Positions 32,281-41,498 of a stretch of DNA of 64,000 bases are shown here, in pieces (position 1 is the first letter of the stretch; every line of letters begins with the position of its first letter). The DNA comes from Peptoniphilus faecalis (lineage in GTDB: Bacteria > Bacillota > Clostridia > Tissierellales > Peptoniphilaceae). Where the stretch lies: positions 62,001 through 126,000 of the forward strand of contig NZ_JABDSR010000008.1 of NCBI RefSeq assembly GCF_012976305.1. Reading direction: 5' to 3'. Position numbers and translations under genes: made by a program. The notes beneath the pieces are model-generated. The model ran no database searches, had not been told where the DNA came from, and saw only the letters and a program-made list of their open reading frames with translations.

Positions 32281-33037
32281 AAGAAAAGAGATTGTATTTT
32301 CCTTTGGAGGGAGAACATTCAGAATAAATGCAATGAGCGAAGCGGAACAAGCAGAATATGAAAGAGCAAAGGCAAAAGAAAAAGCTGAAGAAAAGAAACG
32401 AAGCTTAGAGAGATTGAAAGTAAATTCTTTGATTGATGAAAGGTTTAAGACATGTAAATTTGATAACTTTATAATCACCAATGAGAATAAAAAACTATTT
32501 AAATTTGCCAGGTACTATGTAGATAATTTTCAGGAAATGAAAGCTAATAATTGTGGATTGTTATTCTTTGGAAGACCAGGAAGCGGTAAATCATATTTAA
32601 GCTTTTGTATAGCTAACGCACTCCTAGAAAAATATATTTCAGTAATTGCAATAACGAGCAATGGACTTCTACAGAAGATAAGAGAGTTATCCACATTTGG
32701 AAGCACTGAACTTAATAGCTTACATAGGAATTTAAACCAGGTATCGCTTTTAATTATTGATGACTTAGGAGCAGAAGCATCAAGCGAATATAATAAGTCA
32801 AAAATATATGAGGTCATAGATGGTAGGTACAGAGCCAATAAGCCAATAATCATTACAACAAATTTAAATCCAAATGATTTTAAAAGGAAACTAACTTCAC
32901 AAGATGAAGTAGCAAGAACCTTTGATAGAATAGCAGAAATGTGTGAAGTGATAGAAATGAATTATAAATCTTTCAGAGAGAAGAAAAAGGAAAATAAATC
33001 TAAGGCGTTTGAAAATATACTGAAGGATTTGAAGTAA
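32246..33037 (+). CDS. DnaC/IstB-like helicase loader ATPase
   Basis: A 263-aa AAA+ protein. Walker A is FFGRPGSGKSY, Walker B is SLLIIDDLGAE, and sensor/arginine elements IIITTNL and RTFDRIAEMCEVIEM follow. The charged N-terminal 70 residues are the usual helicase-interacting region. It works with the upstream initiator to load the host replicative helicase. Confidence 0.93.
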   Translation: MDTRTSTLLNSERKEIVFSFGGRTFRINAMSEAEQAEYERAKAKEKAEEKKRSLERLKVNSLIDERFKTCKFDNFIITNENKKLFKFARYYVDNFQEMKANNCGLLFFGRPGSGKSYLSFCIANALLEKYISVIAITSNGLLQKIRELSTFGSTELNSLHRNLNQVSLLIIDDLGAEASSEYNKSKIYEVIDGRYRANKPIIITTNLNPNDFKRKLTSQDEVARTFDRIAEMCEVIEMNYKSFREKKKENKSKAFENILKDLK

Positions 33038-33079
33038 GGGAATTAAGAAGGAAGGTTTTAAAAGATTGGGGGTTGAGAT

Positions 33080-33433
33080 ATGAGCAAGAACTTGTTTGGC
33101 GAGGAACAATCTGAAAAGGAAGTACAAGACTTAATTAGGTCTGCTCTTGCTCCTTATGCTAAGGTATGGAATGTGACTACTGGAGTTTTTAAGGTTAAAG
33201 AAGGTCCAGTTACTAGATGGATAAGGACTTTTCCAAAGGGGACTCCAGACCTAATGGGTTTTAGATATTCCGATGGCAAAATGTTTTTTATTGAGGTTAA
33301 AAATTCTAAAGGGCGATTGAGTGAAGAGCAAAAAGAATTTATGAAGTGGGCGGGAGGTCATCCTATTTTGTGTGGTGTGGCAAAGTCTGTTGAAGATGCC
33401 TTTAATATTTTAGAGATACCTCTTTGGGGTTAG
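33080..33433 (+). CDS. VRR-NUC domain nuclease
   Basis: A 117-aa protein of the PD-(D/E)XK fold. The active site is KGTPDLMGFRY and MFFIEVKNSKGRLSEEQ, with a final GGHPILCGVAKSVEDA. Stand-alone VRR-NUC proteins are common in phage replication modules and may resolve branched DNA. GTTGAGATATG leader. Confidence 0.92.
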   Translation: MSKNLFGEEQSEKEVQDLIRSALAPYAKVWNVTTGVFKVKEGPVTRWIRTFPKGTPDLMGFRYSDGKMFFIEVKNSKGRLSEEQKEFMKWAGGHPILCGVAKSVEDAFNILEIPLWG

Positions 33434-33443
33434 GAGTTGGAAG

Positions 33444-33866
33444 ATGAGACCAAAAGACTACTTATCGCAGGTTAGACATATTGATAATGAGATAGACAGC
33501 AAAATTAAATTATTGGAAGATTTGAGGGCTCGTGCTATGAGTATTGGAAGCTTAGAGGTTAAGGACAAGGTTCAAAGTTCTGGAGGTCTCGATTTTTCTG
33601 ACTGGATGGATAGGTATGTGGACTTACAAAAAGAAGTGACTGACAAGGTGGATGAGTTGATTGATTTAAAGCAAAGGATAATTTCTCAGATTGATAGAAT
33701 GGAAAATCCTCTTTATAGGCTTATTTTAGTCAGCCGTTATTTAAGAGATATGAGGCTTGGAGAGATTGCTGCTAGATATAATTACAATTATGGCTATATC
33801 AAAAATGCACATGGTAATGCTCTCTTAGAGTTTAAGGAAAAGAATCCAGAGGTGTTTCATGATTGA
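33444..33866 (+). CDS. DUF1492/ArpU-like late transcription regulator
   Basis: 140 aa with N-terminal coiled helices. The C-terminal sigma-70 region 4-like HTH reads MENPLYRLILVSRYLRDMRL followed by GEIAARYNYNYGYIKNAHGNAL. Proteins of this type at the end of the early operon switch on late (packaging and structural) genes. Position just before the terminase module fits that role. Confidence 0.82.
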   Translation: MRPKDYLSQVRHIDNEIDSKIKLLEDLRARAMSIGSLEVKDKVQSSGGLDFSDWMDRYVDLQKEVTDKVDELIDLKQRIISQIDRMENPLYRLILVSRYLRDMRLGEIAARYNYNYGYIKNAHGNALLEFKEKNPEVFHD

Positions 33867-34044
33867 GTACCCTGAATTATTAGTTTCTGCAATTATTAAG
33901 AGGGCGGTCTATGATTACAAGAATTATCCTAAGCTGAGAGCAGAGGTAAGGAGATTTATCAAGTCTGATTATTTTAGATCAATTACGGATTTAGACCCAG
34001 ATGCTCTCTTGGAAGAGTTAGAAAGACAGTGCAAAAAGATGTGA
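33859..34044 (+). CDS. Small phage protein (61 aa), unknown
   Basis: Overlaps the regulator end by 8 bases. It is a helical product with IKRAVYDYKNYPKLRAEVRR and LDPDALLEELERQ. Found at the boundary of early and late genes. No function assigned. Confidence 0.65.
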   Translation: MIEYPELLVSAIIKRAVYDYKNYPKLRAEVRRFIKSDYFRSITDLDPDALLEELERQCKKM

Positions 34045-34241
34045 CTTTTTTTGCCGTCAAGTTGTGATATAGTTTAAAGTGGAGATAGAAAGATAAATAT
34101 TCACCTCCTTATTGTTTATAATTGTACGAGCGAAAGATTACCATTACTATATTTCATTCTTATCTTTCTAAGGTTAACATATACTATGTTATATGTTGGG
34201 TAACTACATACACTTGTTTAAGCTAGGGGTGGGAAGCTGGT

Positions 34242-34691
34242 ATGTTAAAAAAATTATGTAAGTGTGGGAAAGCAATTCCTATCACTGAGAAAGCGTGCAA
34301 AGAATGCGCTAGCAAATATCACAAGTCTTATGATAAATATAACCGTGAGAATCACAATATTTATACTGACAAGCGTTGGGGCATTGTTAAGGATATTTGT
34401 AAGTCAAGAGCTTGCGGCATAGATCTATGGCATTATTACAAGACTGGTAAGATTGTTGAAGGCAGGTTAGCACACCATATTGTTGAGGTGGCTGATGATT
34501 TATCCAGGGCTTATGATGTCCAGAATCTTTTTTGGCTTACGGATAAGAGCCATCAAGAGATACACGCTCTATATAATAAGAATTTTGAGAGTAAATTAAA
34601 AACACAAGCATTACTATTAAAGTTAAATAAAAATGGTATGGGGGGTAGGTTAGAAAGTTTTGGGCAAAGTGTAAATGACCAGCGGCCTTAA
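34242..34691 (+). CDS. HNH endonuclease, packaging-associated
   Basis: 149 aa. Two cysteine pairs near the N-terminus (KLCKCGKAIP, EKACKECASKY) and the HNH core AHHIVEVADDLSRAYDVQNLFWLTDKSHQEIH are visible. HNH proteins encoded directly before TerS-TerL in HK97-like phages are needed for terminase cutting at cos ends. This placement argues for packaging rather than homing. GGGGTGGGAAGC leader. Confidence 0.92.
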   Translation: MLKKLCKCGKAIPITEKACKECASKYHKSYDKYNRENHNIYTDKRWGIVKDICKSRACGIDLWHYYKTGKIVEGRLAHHIVEVADDLSRAYDVQNLFWLTDKSHQEIHALYNKNFESKLKTQALLLKLNKNGMGGRLESFGQSVNDQRP

Positions 34692-34738
34692 ATCCTGCGG
34701 GAAAATGCCAGAAACTGAAAATTTCAGAAATATTGTAG

Positions 34739-34761
34739 CACCTTATAAAAGGTGTTTTTTT
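34739..34761 (+). terminator. Rho-independent terminator or attenuator
   Basis: CACCTT (34739-34744) pairs with AAGGTG (34749-34754) and is followed by seven T. It separates the HNH gene from terminase. Confidence 0.7.
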
Positions 34762-34762
34762 A

Positions 34763-34809
34763 ATGATTTTAATGTCGAATGATTTTAATGTCGTATGATT
34801 TTAATGTTG
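34763..34809. repeat. Three tandem 16-bp repeats upstream of terS
   Basis: ATGATTTTAATGTCG occurs at 34763, 34779 and 34795 (last copy TTG instead of TCG), giving a 16-bp period. It lies between the HNH gene and terS in the only sizeable non-coding gap of the packaging region, where cos/pac or TerS-binding repeats are often found. Confidence 0.8.
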
Positions 34810-34947
34810 GATAAGTGATAAAAAAGATAATTTTTTAGAAAGTTTACTTGTTAATAAATGACGAAAACCTATAAAGTGGGAATTGTCAGAAAGGGTAAAA
34901 GAGACAGTTAAAGGTTTGTAATTAATCTTGTGAAAGGTGGTGGTAGA

Positions 34948-35415
34948 ATGGCGAGACCAAGAAAGACGACTGCAACATCGACTGGGAAAATTGGGAAAGA
35001 GAATATTAAAGAAAGACAAGAGCAGGAAGAGAAAATCAGGTTAGACAATAAAAATTTAAAGGCTCCTAGTTATCTTCAAGAAACTGCAAAAGTTGAATTT
35101 AGTAGGGTTGTTGAAGAGGCAAAAAAGATTGGGATACTAGATAATCTTGATTTGTCAATTCTTGTCATATATTCAAATGCCTACGCACAATATTTAGAAA
35201 TTACGCAAGAGATTGAGAACATGGAGCGGTCTTATAGATATGTTACTGAAGATTATAAAATATCTCCACTGATAAATGCACAAGATAAGGTTATAAAACA
35301 AATAATGTCCTGCTCATCAAAGCTTGGGCTTGCAACAACTGATAGATTAAAATTGATTGTCCCTAAAAAAGAAGAAAGCATAACTAATAAATATTTGAGA
35401 TATTTTGATGGATAG
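34948..35415 (+). CDS. terS: Terminase small subunit (P27 family)
   Basis: 155 aa starting at 34948 after AAGGTGGTGG. It has a basic N-terminal tail (ARPRKTTATSTGKIGKEN), LKAPSYLQETAKVEFSRVVE, the helical core LDNLDLSILVIYSNAYAQYL and a C-terminal KLGLATTDRLKL, as in P27-type small terminases. It recognises phage DNA and hands it to TerL. Its stop overlaps the terL start. Confidence 0.92.
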   Translation: MARPRKTTATSTGKIGKENIKERQEQEEKIRLDNKNLKAPSYLQETAKVEFSRVVEEAKKIGILDNLDLSILVIYSNAYAQYLEITQEIENMERSYRYVTEDYKISPLINAQDKVIKQIMSCSSKLGLATTDRLKLIVPKKEESITNKYLRYFDG

Positions 35416-35988
35416 AGTTACAGAGTATGCAAAATTAGTAGTTGAAGGCAAAATCTTAAAGGGACAAACTGAAATAAGTTGTTGTAAAAGACATTTAGAT
35501 GATTTAAAAAGAAAAGATTTTGAATATATCTGGGACGTGGAACTATCAGAAAGAGCCATAAACATAGCCAATGAACTCACTATCCTAGAGGGTATGGAAC
35601 CCACCAAGCTAAAGACTAGAGGCTTCCAAAATTTTATAATTGGATCCCTACATGGCTGGAGAAAAAAGCGAAGCAAGAAGTTAAGGTTTAGAGAAGCTTA
35701 TGTTCAAATGGGCAGGCAAAATGGTAAATCTTTTTTGTCGGGAACTGAAATCAACAATCGTGCCACTTTCTCAGGCTATCAAAAAGGTAAAATCTACTGT
35801 GCAGCTACTAAGCAAGACCAAGCTAATATTGTTTGGGATGAGGTAGAAAAATTCATCCTTGCTGATGAGGAACTTGCTGAATTATATAGAATTAGACGAC
35901 ACGAAAGAACAATTACATCAAAGATAACGGGTACGGAAATCAAGTCAGTCGGTAGAGATACTAAATCTGCTGATGGTTTCCGTTCGAT
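35408..35988 (+). CDS. terL: Terminase large subunit, exon 1
   Basis: N-terminal 193 codons plus two bases of TerL, the DNA-packaging motor. It includes CCKRHLDDL and Walker A QMGRQNGKSFL (residues 100-110). The frame then runs SADGFRS and stops shortly inside a group I intron. Splicing 35988 to 37275 joins AT+A as Ile194 and restores SADGFRS-I-LAVIDEYHAHP, placing the intron immediately before Walker B. The spliced protein is 580 aa, the normal length for an HK97-type TerL. The ATG at 35408 overlaps the terS stop. Confidence 0.93.
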
Positions 35989-36107
35989 AGAATAGTGTCC
36001 TTTTTTAAAAGAAATTTTAAAATCGAATCGGGCAAAAACGGTGCTAAAACTAACATTATGTGATATAATATTAGTATAAACGAGGCTAAGTTTTTGAGGT
36101 GATAACG

Positions 36108-37064
36108 ATGATTGGCACTATTTACAAAATAGTTAACAAGACAAATGGTAAAATTTATATAGGACAAACAATTCAAAATTTTTCAAAAAGAGTGAGAAGT
36201 CATAAATCACATTTAAAATGCGGAGTACATCACAACTCTTTGTTGCAAAGAGTGTATGATAAATATGGAATAGGAATTTTTGAATTTCAAGTAATAGAAA
36301 AATGTGATGTAGATTTACTTGATGAAAGAGAAAAATATTGGATAGAGTATTACAAAACCACTGATAGAAAATTTGGTTATAATTTTGAAAGTGGTGGAAA
36401 TGTTAATAAGAAACATCATCAAGAAACAATTGAAAAATTTATAGAAAACAGTAGAGGAAAAAATAATAAGCTGACTCCTAATGAAGTTAAAACTATAAAA
36501 CAACTTATAATTGATAAAGAATCAATAACAGAAATATCTAAAAAATTTGGAGTAAGCGTCGACTGTATCTCAAAAATTAAAAGTTTGAAAAATTGGAGTT
36601 ATGTTGCACCAGAACTAAATGATGAGATGGTTCAAACTGACACTTCAAGAAACATTAAGATGATGACAGACGAAGAAAAGAAAGAGTGTAGAAAACTTAT
36701 ACTTGAAGGTGAATCAGTTTTTAATCTTTCAATACATTATGAAATTCCTTATAAAAGATTCTGTAAAATATTTCAAAAAGAAATAGGCTTTATGAATAAT
36801 GACAGGTTAGAAGCTGAATCGAAAGCCTTAGATATGTTTTTTAAAAATTTTACCATAGAAGAAATATTAGAAGAAACAAATTTAACATACGCACAATATA
36901 AAAGAATTACTAAAGGTCAAGTTGAAAAGAGACGATTAAATAATATCTTATATGTTGGTGAAGAAGTTAAAAAAGGAAAAACTAATATTGAGTTAGCTAA
37001 AGAATTAAATGTAAATAGATGTACAATTAGTGTTTATCGTAAAGAATACTCAAAAATAAGCTAA
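36108..37064 (+). CDS. GIY-YIG homing endonuclease (intron-encoded)
   Basis: A 318-aa protein starting at 36108 after GAGGTG. The N-terminal GIY-YIG nuclease reads GTIYKIVNKTNGKIYIGQT, with SKRVRSHKSHL and a catalytic Glu region DLLDEREKYWIEYY. It is followed by GYNFESGG and several HTH-like DNA-binding repeats (SITEISKKFGVSVDCISKIK; SVFNLSIHYEIPYKRFCKIF; TNIELAKELNVNRCTISVYR). It would cut intron-less terL genes and promote intron spread. It has its own terminator inside the intron. Confidence 0.93.
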   Translation: MIGTIYKIVNKTNGKIYIGQTIQNFSKRVRSHKSHLKCGVHHNSLLQRVYDKYGIGIFEFQVIEKCDVDLLDEREKYWIEYYKTTDRKFGYNFESGGNVNKKHHQETIEKFIENSRGKNNKLTPNEVKTIKQLIIDKESITEISKKFGVSVDCISKIKSLKNWSYVAPELNDEMVQTDTSRNIKMMTDEEKKECRKLILEGESVFNLSIHYEIPYKRFCKIFQKEIGFMNNDRLEAESKALDMFFKNFTIEEILEETNLTYAQYKRITKGQVEKRRLNNILYVGEEVKKGKTNIELAKELNVNRCTISVYRKEYSKIS

Positions 37065-37108
37065 TACCGTGATAACCAACTTCATTAAAAAGGAGTTGGC
37101 ATTGTAAC

Positions 37109-37137
37109 GCATAGGAATTGAACCTATGCTTTTTTAT
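37109..37137 (+). terminator. Hairpin with T-tract after the GIY-YIG gene, inside the intron
   Basis: GCATAGG (37109-37115) pairs with CCTATGC (37123-37129), followed by six T. It could end endonuclease transcripts, though most late transcripts must read through it to reach exon 2. It may alternatively be a peripheral intron stem. Confidence 0.55.
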
Positions 37138-37274
37138 TACAAAAAAGAGCGTAGAATATAATATTCCCACGAGTGTCCGACACCTAAACAAGTTAAGTTG
37201 CAGGTGATGATATATGCTGAACTTATAGGAAACTATAAGAAGTACAGGATAAAAAACTTGTACGATAACAAATG

Positions 37275-38436
37275 ACTAGCCGTTATCGATGAGTACCATG
37301 CCCATCCTAACAATCAAATGTATAAGCTTATGCTTGACGGGCAAATAAGCGTGGGAAGTCCACTAACCTTGGCTATAACAACAGCAGGTTTTAATATCAA
37401 TAGCCCTTGCTATGAACAATACGAATTTGCAAAGAAAATCCTATCTGGTGTAGTAGAAAAGGAATCCCTATTTATCTACATCGCAGAAATGGACGAAGAT
37501 GACGACATCTGGGACTATAAGAACTGGGCAAAGGCAAATCCACTCCTATTATGGAATGAGGACAACTCCTACAACATGGAAAAGGTCAAGGATATGTCCG
37601 AAAAAGCCATAGATGCCAAGGAAAAAGGCGGTCAAGAGTTAATAAACTTTATGACCAAGTCCTTAAATGTTTGGGTTAAATACTCTGGAGCAGGATATGT
37701 AGACTTAGACAAGTTTAAAGAATGTGAATCTGACTTAACCTTAGAAGATTTTAAGGGTCAAGAGTGCATACTGGGAATTGACTTGTCATCTGGCGGCGAC
37801 TTAACATCAATAGCTTTAGTCTTTAAGTTTGGAGACTATTATTATATTTATTCCCATTCTTTTATGCCGATTTTAAGGTTAGAAGAACACGAAAAGACAG
37901 ACGAGGCACCTTATAGGATGTGGGCAAGGCAGGGTTATTTGACCTTAACTGAGGGTGTTTTTGGTCTGAAAACAGACTATAAGTATATAATTAGTCACTT
38001 AAAAAAGTTAATTGAGGACTACAATTTAGTAATTACAGCCTGTGGTTATGATGGTCATAATGCCAATGCTTTTTTAGCTGACTTGGATTTTTTGAACTGC
38101 GACCTAGTGGAGATAGTCCAATCTGCAAAGTCCTTAAATGATGCGACTGTGGACCTACAGTTATCAATCCAAGCCCTACAAGTTAAGTATGACAAGCATA
38201 ATGACCTACTTAAGTGGTCCTTTGCAAATGCAAAAACAACGCAAAACTCCTTTGGAGAAATCAAGGTCATGAAAGAGACTAACACGGCAAGGATTGATGT
38301 TGTATATTCTGTAATAGATGCTTGGAAGCTTGCAATGGCAATAGATAATACTGAGAGATATAACGCAGAAACAGATATAGAAGAATGGCTTGAAATTATG
38401 AAAGAGAAAGGCGGTGAAAAAGATGGGAATAATTAA
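37275..38436 (+). CDS. terL: Terminase large subunit, exon 2
   Basis: Begins with the last base of the split Ile codon and then LAVIDEYHAHPNN, the Walker B motif with catalytic Glu. Downstream are the ATPase coupling segment (LTLAITTAGFNINSPCYEQY) and the C-terminal RNase H-like nuclease with acidic residues in CILGIDLSSGGDLT, ACGYDGHNANAFL and IDVVYSVIDAWKLAM. Without splicing this part has no start codon or ribosome binding site at its 5' end. Confidence 0.93.
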
Positions 38437-39658
38437 AAACTTTGGAAGAGCAGTTAAAAACGCTTTTAGCTGGGGAGAAACTGAACGGGGTTGGCAAACA
38501 ATAAATATAAGCGATGAAAAAAATATTGAAAGCTTAATAACTACATCAAATACATCAGAAATAACTTATTATATTTGCCTAAAAATACTTAGTGAGTCCA
38601 TAGGTAAGTTATCAATCCATCTTAAGGATGGAGAGGGAATAAAAATTACTGACAGTGATATAAACTATCTCCTAAAAGTAAGACCAAATCCCTTTATGAC
38701 TCCTACAGACTTTAAAACGCTTATGGAATTTAACAGAAACCACTACGGAAATGCTTATGCCCTAATAGAAACCAATGGCAATAAAAGAGTTGGACTCCAT
38801 CCACTAGACCCTAGAAAGGTCAAAGTAGTTGTAGATGATGGGCATATCATAAGTCAACTGACTAAGTATTACTACAAGTACACAGATAAAGGCAAAGACT
38901 ACTACTATCAAGACAAGGAAATCATCCACTTAAAGGGTGGACTGTCACGAGATGGAATAGTTGGGACATCCATAGCAGAGGAACTTGTTGGGACTATAAG
39001 GGGATCTATAGAGGCGCAAAAGTATCTCAATGATTTATACTCCAGAGGACTTACTGCTAATGCAATCTTGGAATATACTGGAGAACTTAACAAGGACAAG
39101 AAAAAAGAACTTGTAAGGACTATAACAGAATTTGTAAGGGACAAGGACAACGGGAACATAGTGCCGATACCACTTGGGATGAAACTCACTCCACTTGATA
39201 TAAAACTTACAGATGCACAATTTTTTGAACTTAGAAAGTTTACAGGCTTACAGATTGCGGCGGCCTTTGGGATAAAACCAAACCAATTAAATAACTATGA
39301 CAAGTCAAGTTACAACTCATCAGAGATGCAAAACTTGACTTTTTTAATTGATACACTCCTAGTAATACTTAAAAAGTATGAAGAAGAATTTGACTACAAA
39401 CTTTTATTTGAAGATGAAATTAATAGGGGAGTCCATACTGAATTTAACGTAGCGACTATCCTAAGAGGTGACCTTAAATCTCAGGCAGAGGCTCTGCAAA
39501 AGTATGTATCAGGTGGGATTTATACTCCAAACGAAGCAAGAGCTTACTCTGGTATGCCTAAAATTGATGGTGGAGATGTCCTTATGGTTAATGGTACTTA
39601 TGTGCCAATTGATGATATAGGAAAAGCTTACGAGAAAGGTGGTGAGAAAAGTGATTAA
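38423..39658 (+). CDS. HK97-type portal protein
   Basis: 411 aa, starting at ATG 38423 after GGCGGTG. Features are LSESIGKLSIHLKDGEG, the RPNPFMTPTDFKTLMEFNRN, NHYGNAYALIE stretch, GTSIAEELVGTIRGSIEAQKY, and IAAAFGIKPNQLNNYDKSS. It forms the dodecameric portal through which DNA enters the head. It overlaps terL and the protease gene. Confidence 0.95.
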   Translation: MGIIKNFGRAVKNAFSWGETERGWQTINISDEKNIESLITTSNTSEITYYICLKILSESIGKLSIHLKDGEGIKITDSDINYLLKVRPNPFMTPTDFKTLMEFNRNHYGNAYALIETNGNKRVGLHPLDPRKVKVVVDDGHIISQLTKYYYKYTDKGKDYYYQDKEIIHLKGGLSRDGIVGTSIAEELVGTIRGSIEAQKYLNDLYSRGLTANAILEYTGELNKDKKKELVRTITEFVRDKDNGNIVPIPLGMKLTPLDIKLTDAQFFELRKFTGLQIAAAFGIKPNQLNNYDKSSYNSSEMQNLTFLIDTLLVILKKYEEEFDYKLLFEDEINRGVHTEFNVATILRGDLKSQAEALQKYVSGGIYTPNEARAYSGMPKIDGGDVLMVNGTYVPIDDIGKAYEKGGEKSD

Positions 39659-40331
39659 AGTTAAAAATGAAGCAGATAAGACAACAATTTTTGTAAGTGG
39701 TGATATAGTCGACGACGTTTGGAGAGGCTGGTCTTGGGGTGATGAGGTGGAAACCTACCCACAAGATATAAGAGATTTGTTAAAAGGTGCTAAAAAGAAT
39801 GTAGAGGTAATTATTTCATCTGGTGGCGGTGATCTCTTTGCGGGTATGGCAATTAGCAATATGCTACAAAGACACGAGGGACACACAAAAGCCATCATAG
39901 ATGGACTTGCAGCATCTGCCGCATCAATTATAGCCTTTGGTTGTGATGAAATTGAAATGCCGTCAAATGCTTATCTTATGATACACAAGCCTAGTATTGG
40001 CATATTTGGTAATTCTGATGATCTCTTAAAATGGGCGGATACCTTGGATGAAATTCAAAAAGGACTTGTAGAAACCTACATGAGTAAGGCAGTTGAAGGC
40101 AAGACATCAGAGGATATCAACGACTTAATAGACAAAGAAACTTGGCTCACTGCCAAATCTGCAAGTGAGATTTTTAATATCCAGGTTACAAATCCATCAA
40201 CTGTTAAAAATGACTTTGGAAAATCAGTCTTAAATTACAAGCATACTCCAAAAGAATTAATAAATAAGACAGATGATGCAGAGGAAGAAAGAAAACTTAA
40301 AGAAATTGAAATCGCTATGGCGATGAATTAA
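39651..40331 (+). CDS. ClpP-like prohead protease
   Basis: 226 aa from GTG 39651 after AAGGTGGTGAG. This is an S14-type fold with VIISSGGGDLFAGMAI and the catalytic Ser89 in GLAASAASIIAFG, then His112 in MIHKPSIGIFG. It cleaves the scaffold region of the major capsid protein during head maturation. Overlaps the portal gene by 8 bases. Confidence 0.94.
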   Translation: MIKVKNEADKTTIFVSGDIVDDVWRGWSWGDEVETYPQDIRDLLKGAKKNVEVIISSGGGDLFAGMAISNMLQRHEGHTKAIIDGLAASAASIIAFGCDEIEMPSNAYLMIHKPSIGIFGNSDDLLKWADTLDEIQKGLVETYMSKAVEGKTSEDINDLIDKETWLTAKSASEIFNIQVTNPSTVKNDFGKSVLNYKHTPKELINKTDDAEEERKLKEIEIAMAMN

Positions 40332-40347
40332 AGAAAAGAGGTAAAAA

Positions 40348-41478
40348 ATGAAAAGAAGCGTAGAAATTAAGAACAAAATCGTGAATATCAAAAATGAAAT
40401 GAAAGCCCTTCAAGAGCAAGGAAAGATTGATGAAGCACACGCAAAAATCGAAGTTTTAAATCAAGCAAGAAAAGAACTTGACCTTGCACTTGAAGAAGAA
40501 AAAGAAGAATTTAAAAACATTGTGGAAAATGGCAAAGAAGTGGGAACACCTAAGGCTAATATCGATGTAAACAAGGTATTTAATAAGCTTGTAATGGGCA
40601 AACCTGTTACAGATGCAGAAATGGAAGTATATAATCTTGCATCTACTGGTCAAATCGAACACAATCCAGAAAAAGGTGGTTACTTAGTACCAGAAGAACA
40701 AGGAAAAACACTAAAGGAATTTAGAAGAAACAAGGTATCTCTTAAAGACTTATGTAATGTAGTACCAGTAACTACTATGTCAGGTAAGTTCCCAGTAGCT
40801 AAAGACCAAAAGGGCAAGCTAGTTGAGTTTGACGAACTTTCAGAAATCGGACAAACTGACCTTACATTTGCTCAACAATCTTGGGAAGTTAAGGACTACG
40901 GAGATATTATCCCAGTATCTAACACACTTTTAGAAGATACAACTTTCCCACTTATTGAAATCATCGGCAACAACTTTACAACAAAATCAGTTAACACTGA
41001 AAATGCAAAAATCTTAGAACTTTTAAAGACTGCTAAGACTAAAGTTGCTGGTAAGGACTACAAGGACATTAGTACAATCCTAAATGTTAAGTTAGACCCT
41101 GCAATTGCTAACACAGCAGTAATCGTTACAAACCAATCAGGTTTTGACTACCTAGACAAGTTAGAAGATGGTAACAAGAGACCAATCCTAACTACTGATT
41201 TAACACAACCTACACAAAAGCTATTCAAGGGCAAGAGAATTGTTGTATTAGCTGATGAGTTATTACCACAAGATGCTAAAAAATACCCATTCTACATTGG
41301 CGACTTTGCAGAGTTTGTTAACTTCTACGACAGAAAGGGAGTAGAAATCGCAAGATCCACAGAAGCTGGATTTACAAAAAATGCAACTCTACTAAGAGCA
41401 ATTGAAAGATTTGATGTAAAAGTAGTTGATGACGAAGCAGTTATCTACCTAACAATCCCAGAAACAACAGTTGCCTAA
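40348..41478 (+). CDS. HK97-fold major capsid protein
   Basis: 376 aa. The N-terminal 100 residues form a charged coiled delta/scaffold domain (EIKNKIVNIKNEMKALQEQG). The body has the HK97 sequence pattern: GGYLVPEEQGKTLKEFRRNK, FAQQSWEVKDYGDIIPVSN, LEDTTFPLIEIIGNNF, and YIGDFAEFVNFYDRKGVEI. Cleavage near residue 100 by the adjacent protease is expected. Confidence 0.96.
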   Translation: MKRSVEIKNKIVNIKNEMKALQEQGKIDEAHAKIEVLNQARKELDLALEEEKEEFKNIVENGKEVGTPKANIDVNKVFNKLVMGKPVTDAEMEVYNLASTGQIEHNPEKGGYLVPEEQGKTLKEFRRNKVSLKDLCNVVPVTTMSGKFPVAKDQKGKLVEFDELSEIGQTDLTFAQQSWEVKDYGDIIPVSNTLLEDTTFPLIEIIGNNFTTKSVNTENAKILELLKTAKTKVAGKDYKDISTILNVKLDPAIANTAVIVTNQSGFDYLDKLEDGNKRPILTTDLTQPTQKLFKGKRIVVLADELLPQDAKKYPFYIGDFAEFVNFYDRKGVEIARSTEAGFTKNATLLRAIERFDVKVVDDEAVIYLTIPETTVA

Positions 41479-41498
41479 GAAAGAAAAGGGGGTAAATT

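Larger units (their letters stand above)
35989..37274 (+). ncRNA. Group I intron in terL (1286 bp)
   Basis: The exon-1 end is U and the intron end is G, as group I introns require. The ligated junction GAU^ACUA is complementary over seven bases to UAGUGUC at 35993-35999 (internal guide sequence), with a U.G wobble at the splice site. The 3' part has the conserved GATGATATATGCTGAAC P7-region sequence. Its last 54 bases before ACA match the second intron (37217-37270 against 45431-45484, six differences). A GIY-YIG homing endonuclease gene occupies a peripheral loop. Confidence 0.92.

Noticed and set aside
34763-34809. CRISPR-like short repeats
   Set aside because: The copies are tandem with no spacers and there are no cas genes. 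No CRISPR array was seen anywhere in the window.
35405-38436. terL as a pseudogene broken by insertion
   Set aside because: Intron boundaries obey group I rules and splicing restores a full-length protein with intact Walker A, Walker B and nuclease motifs.
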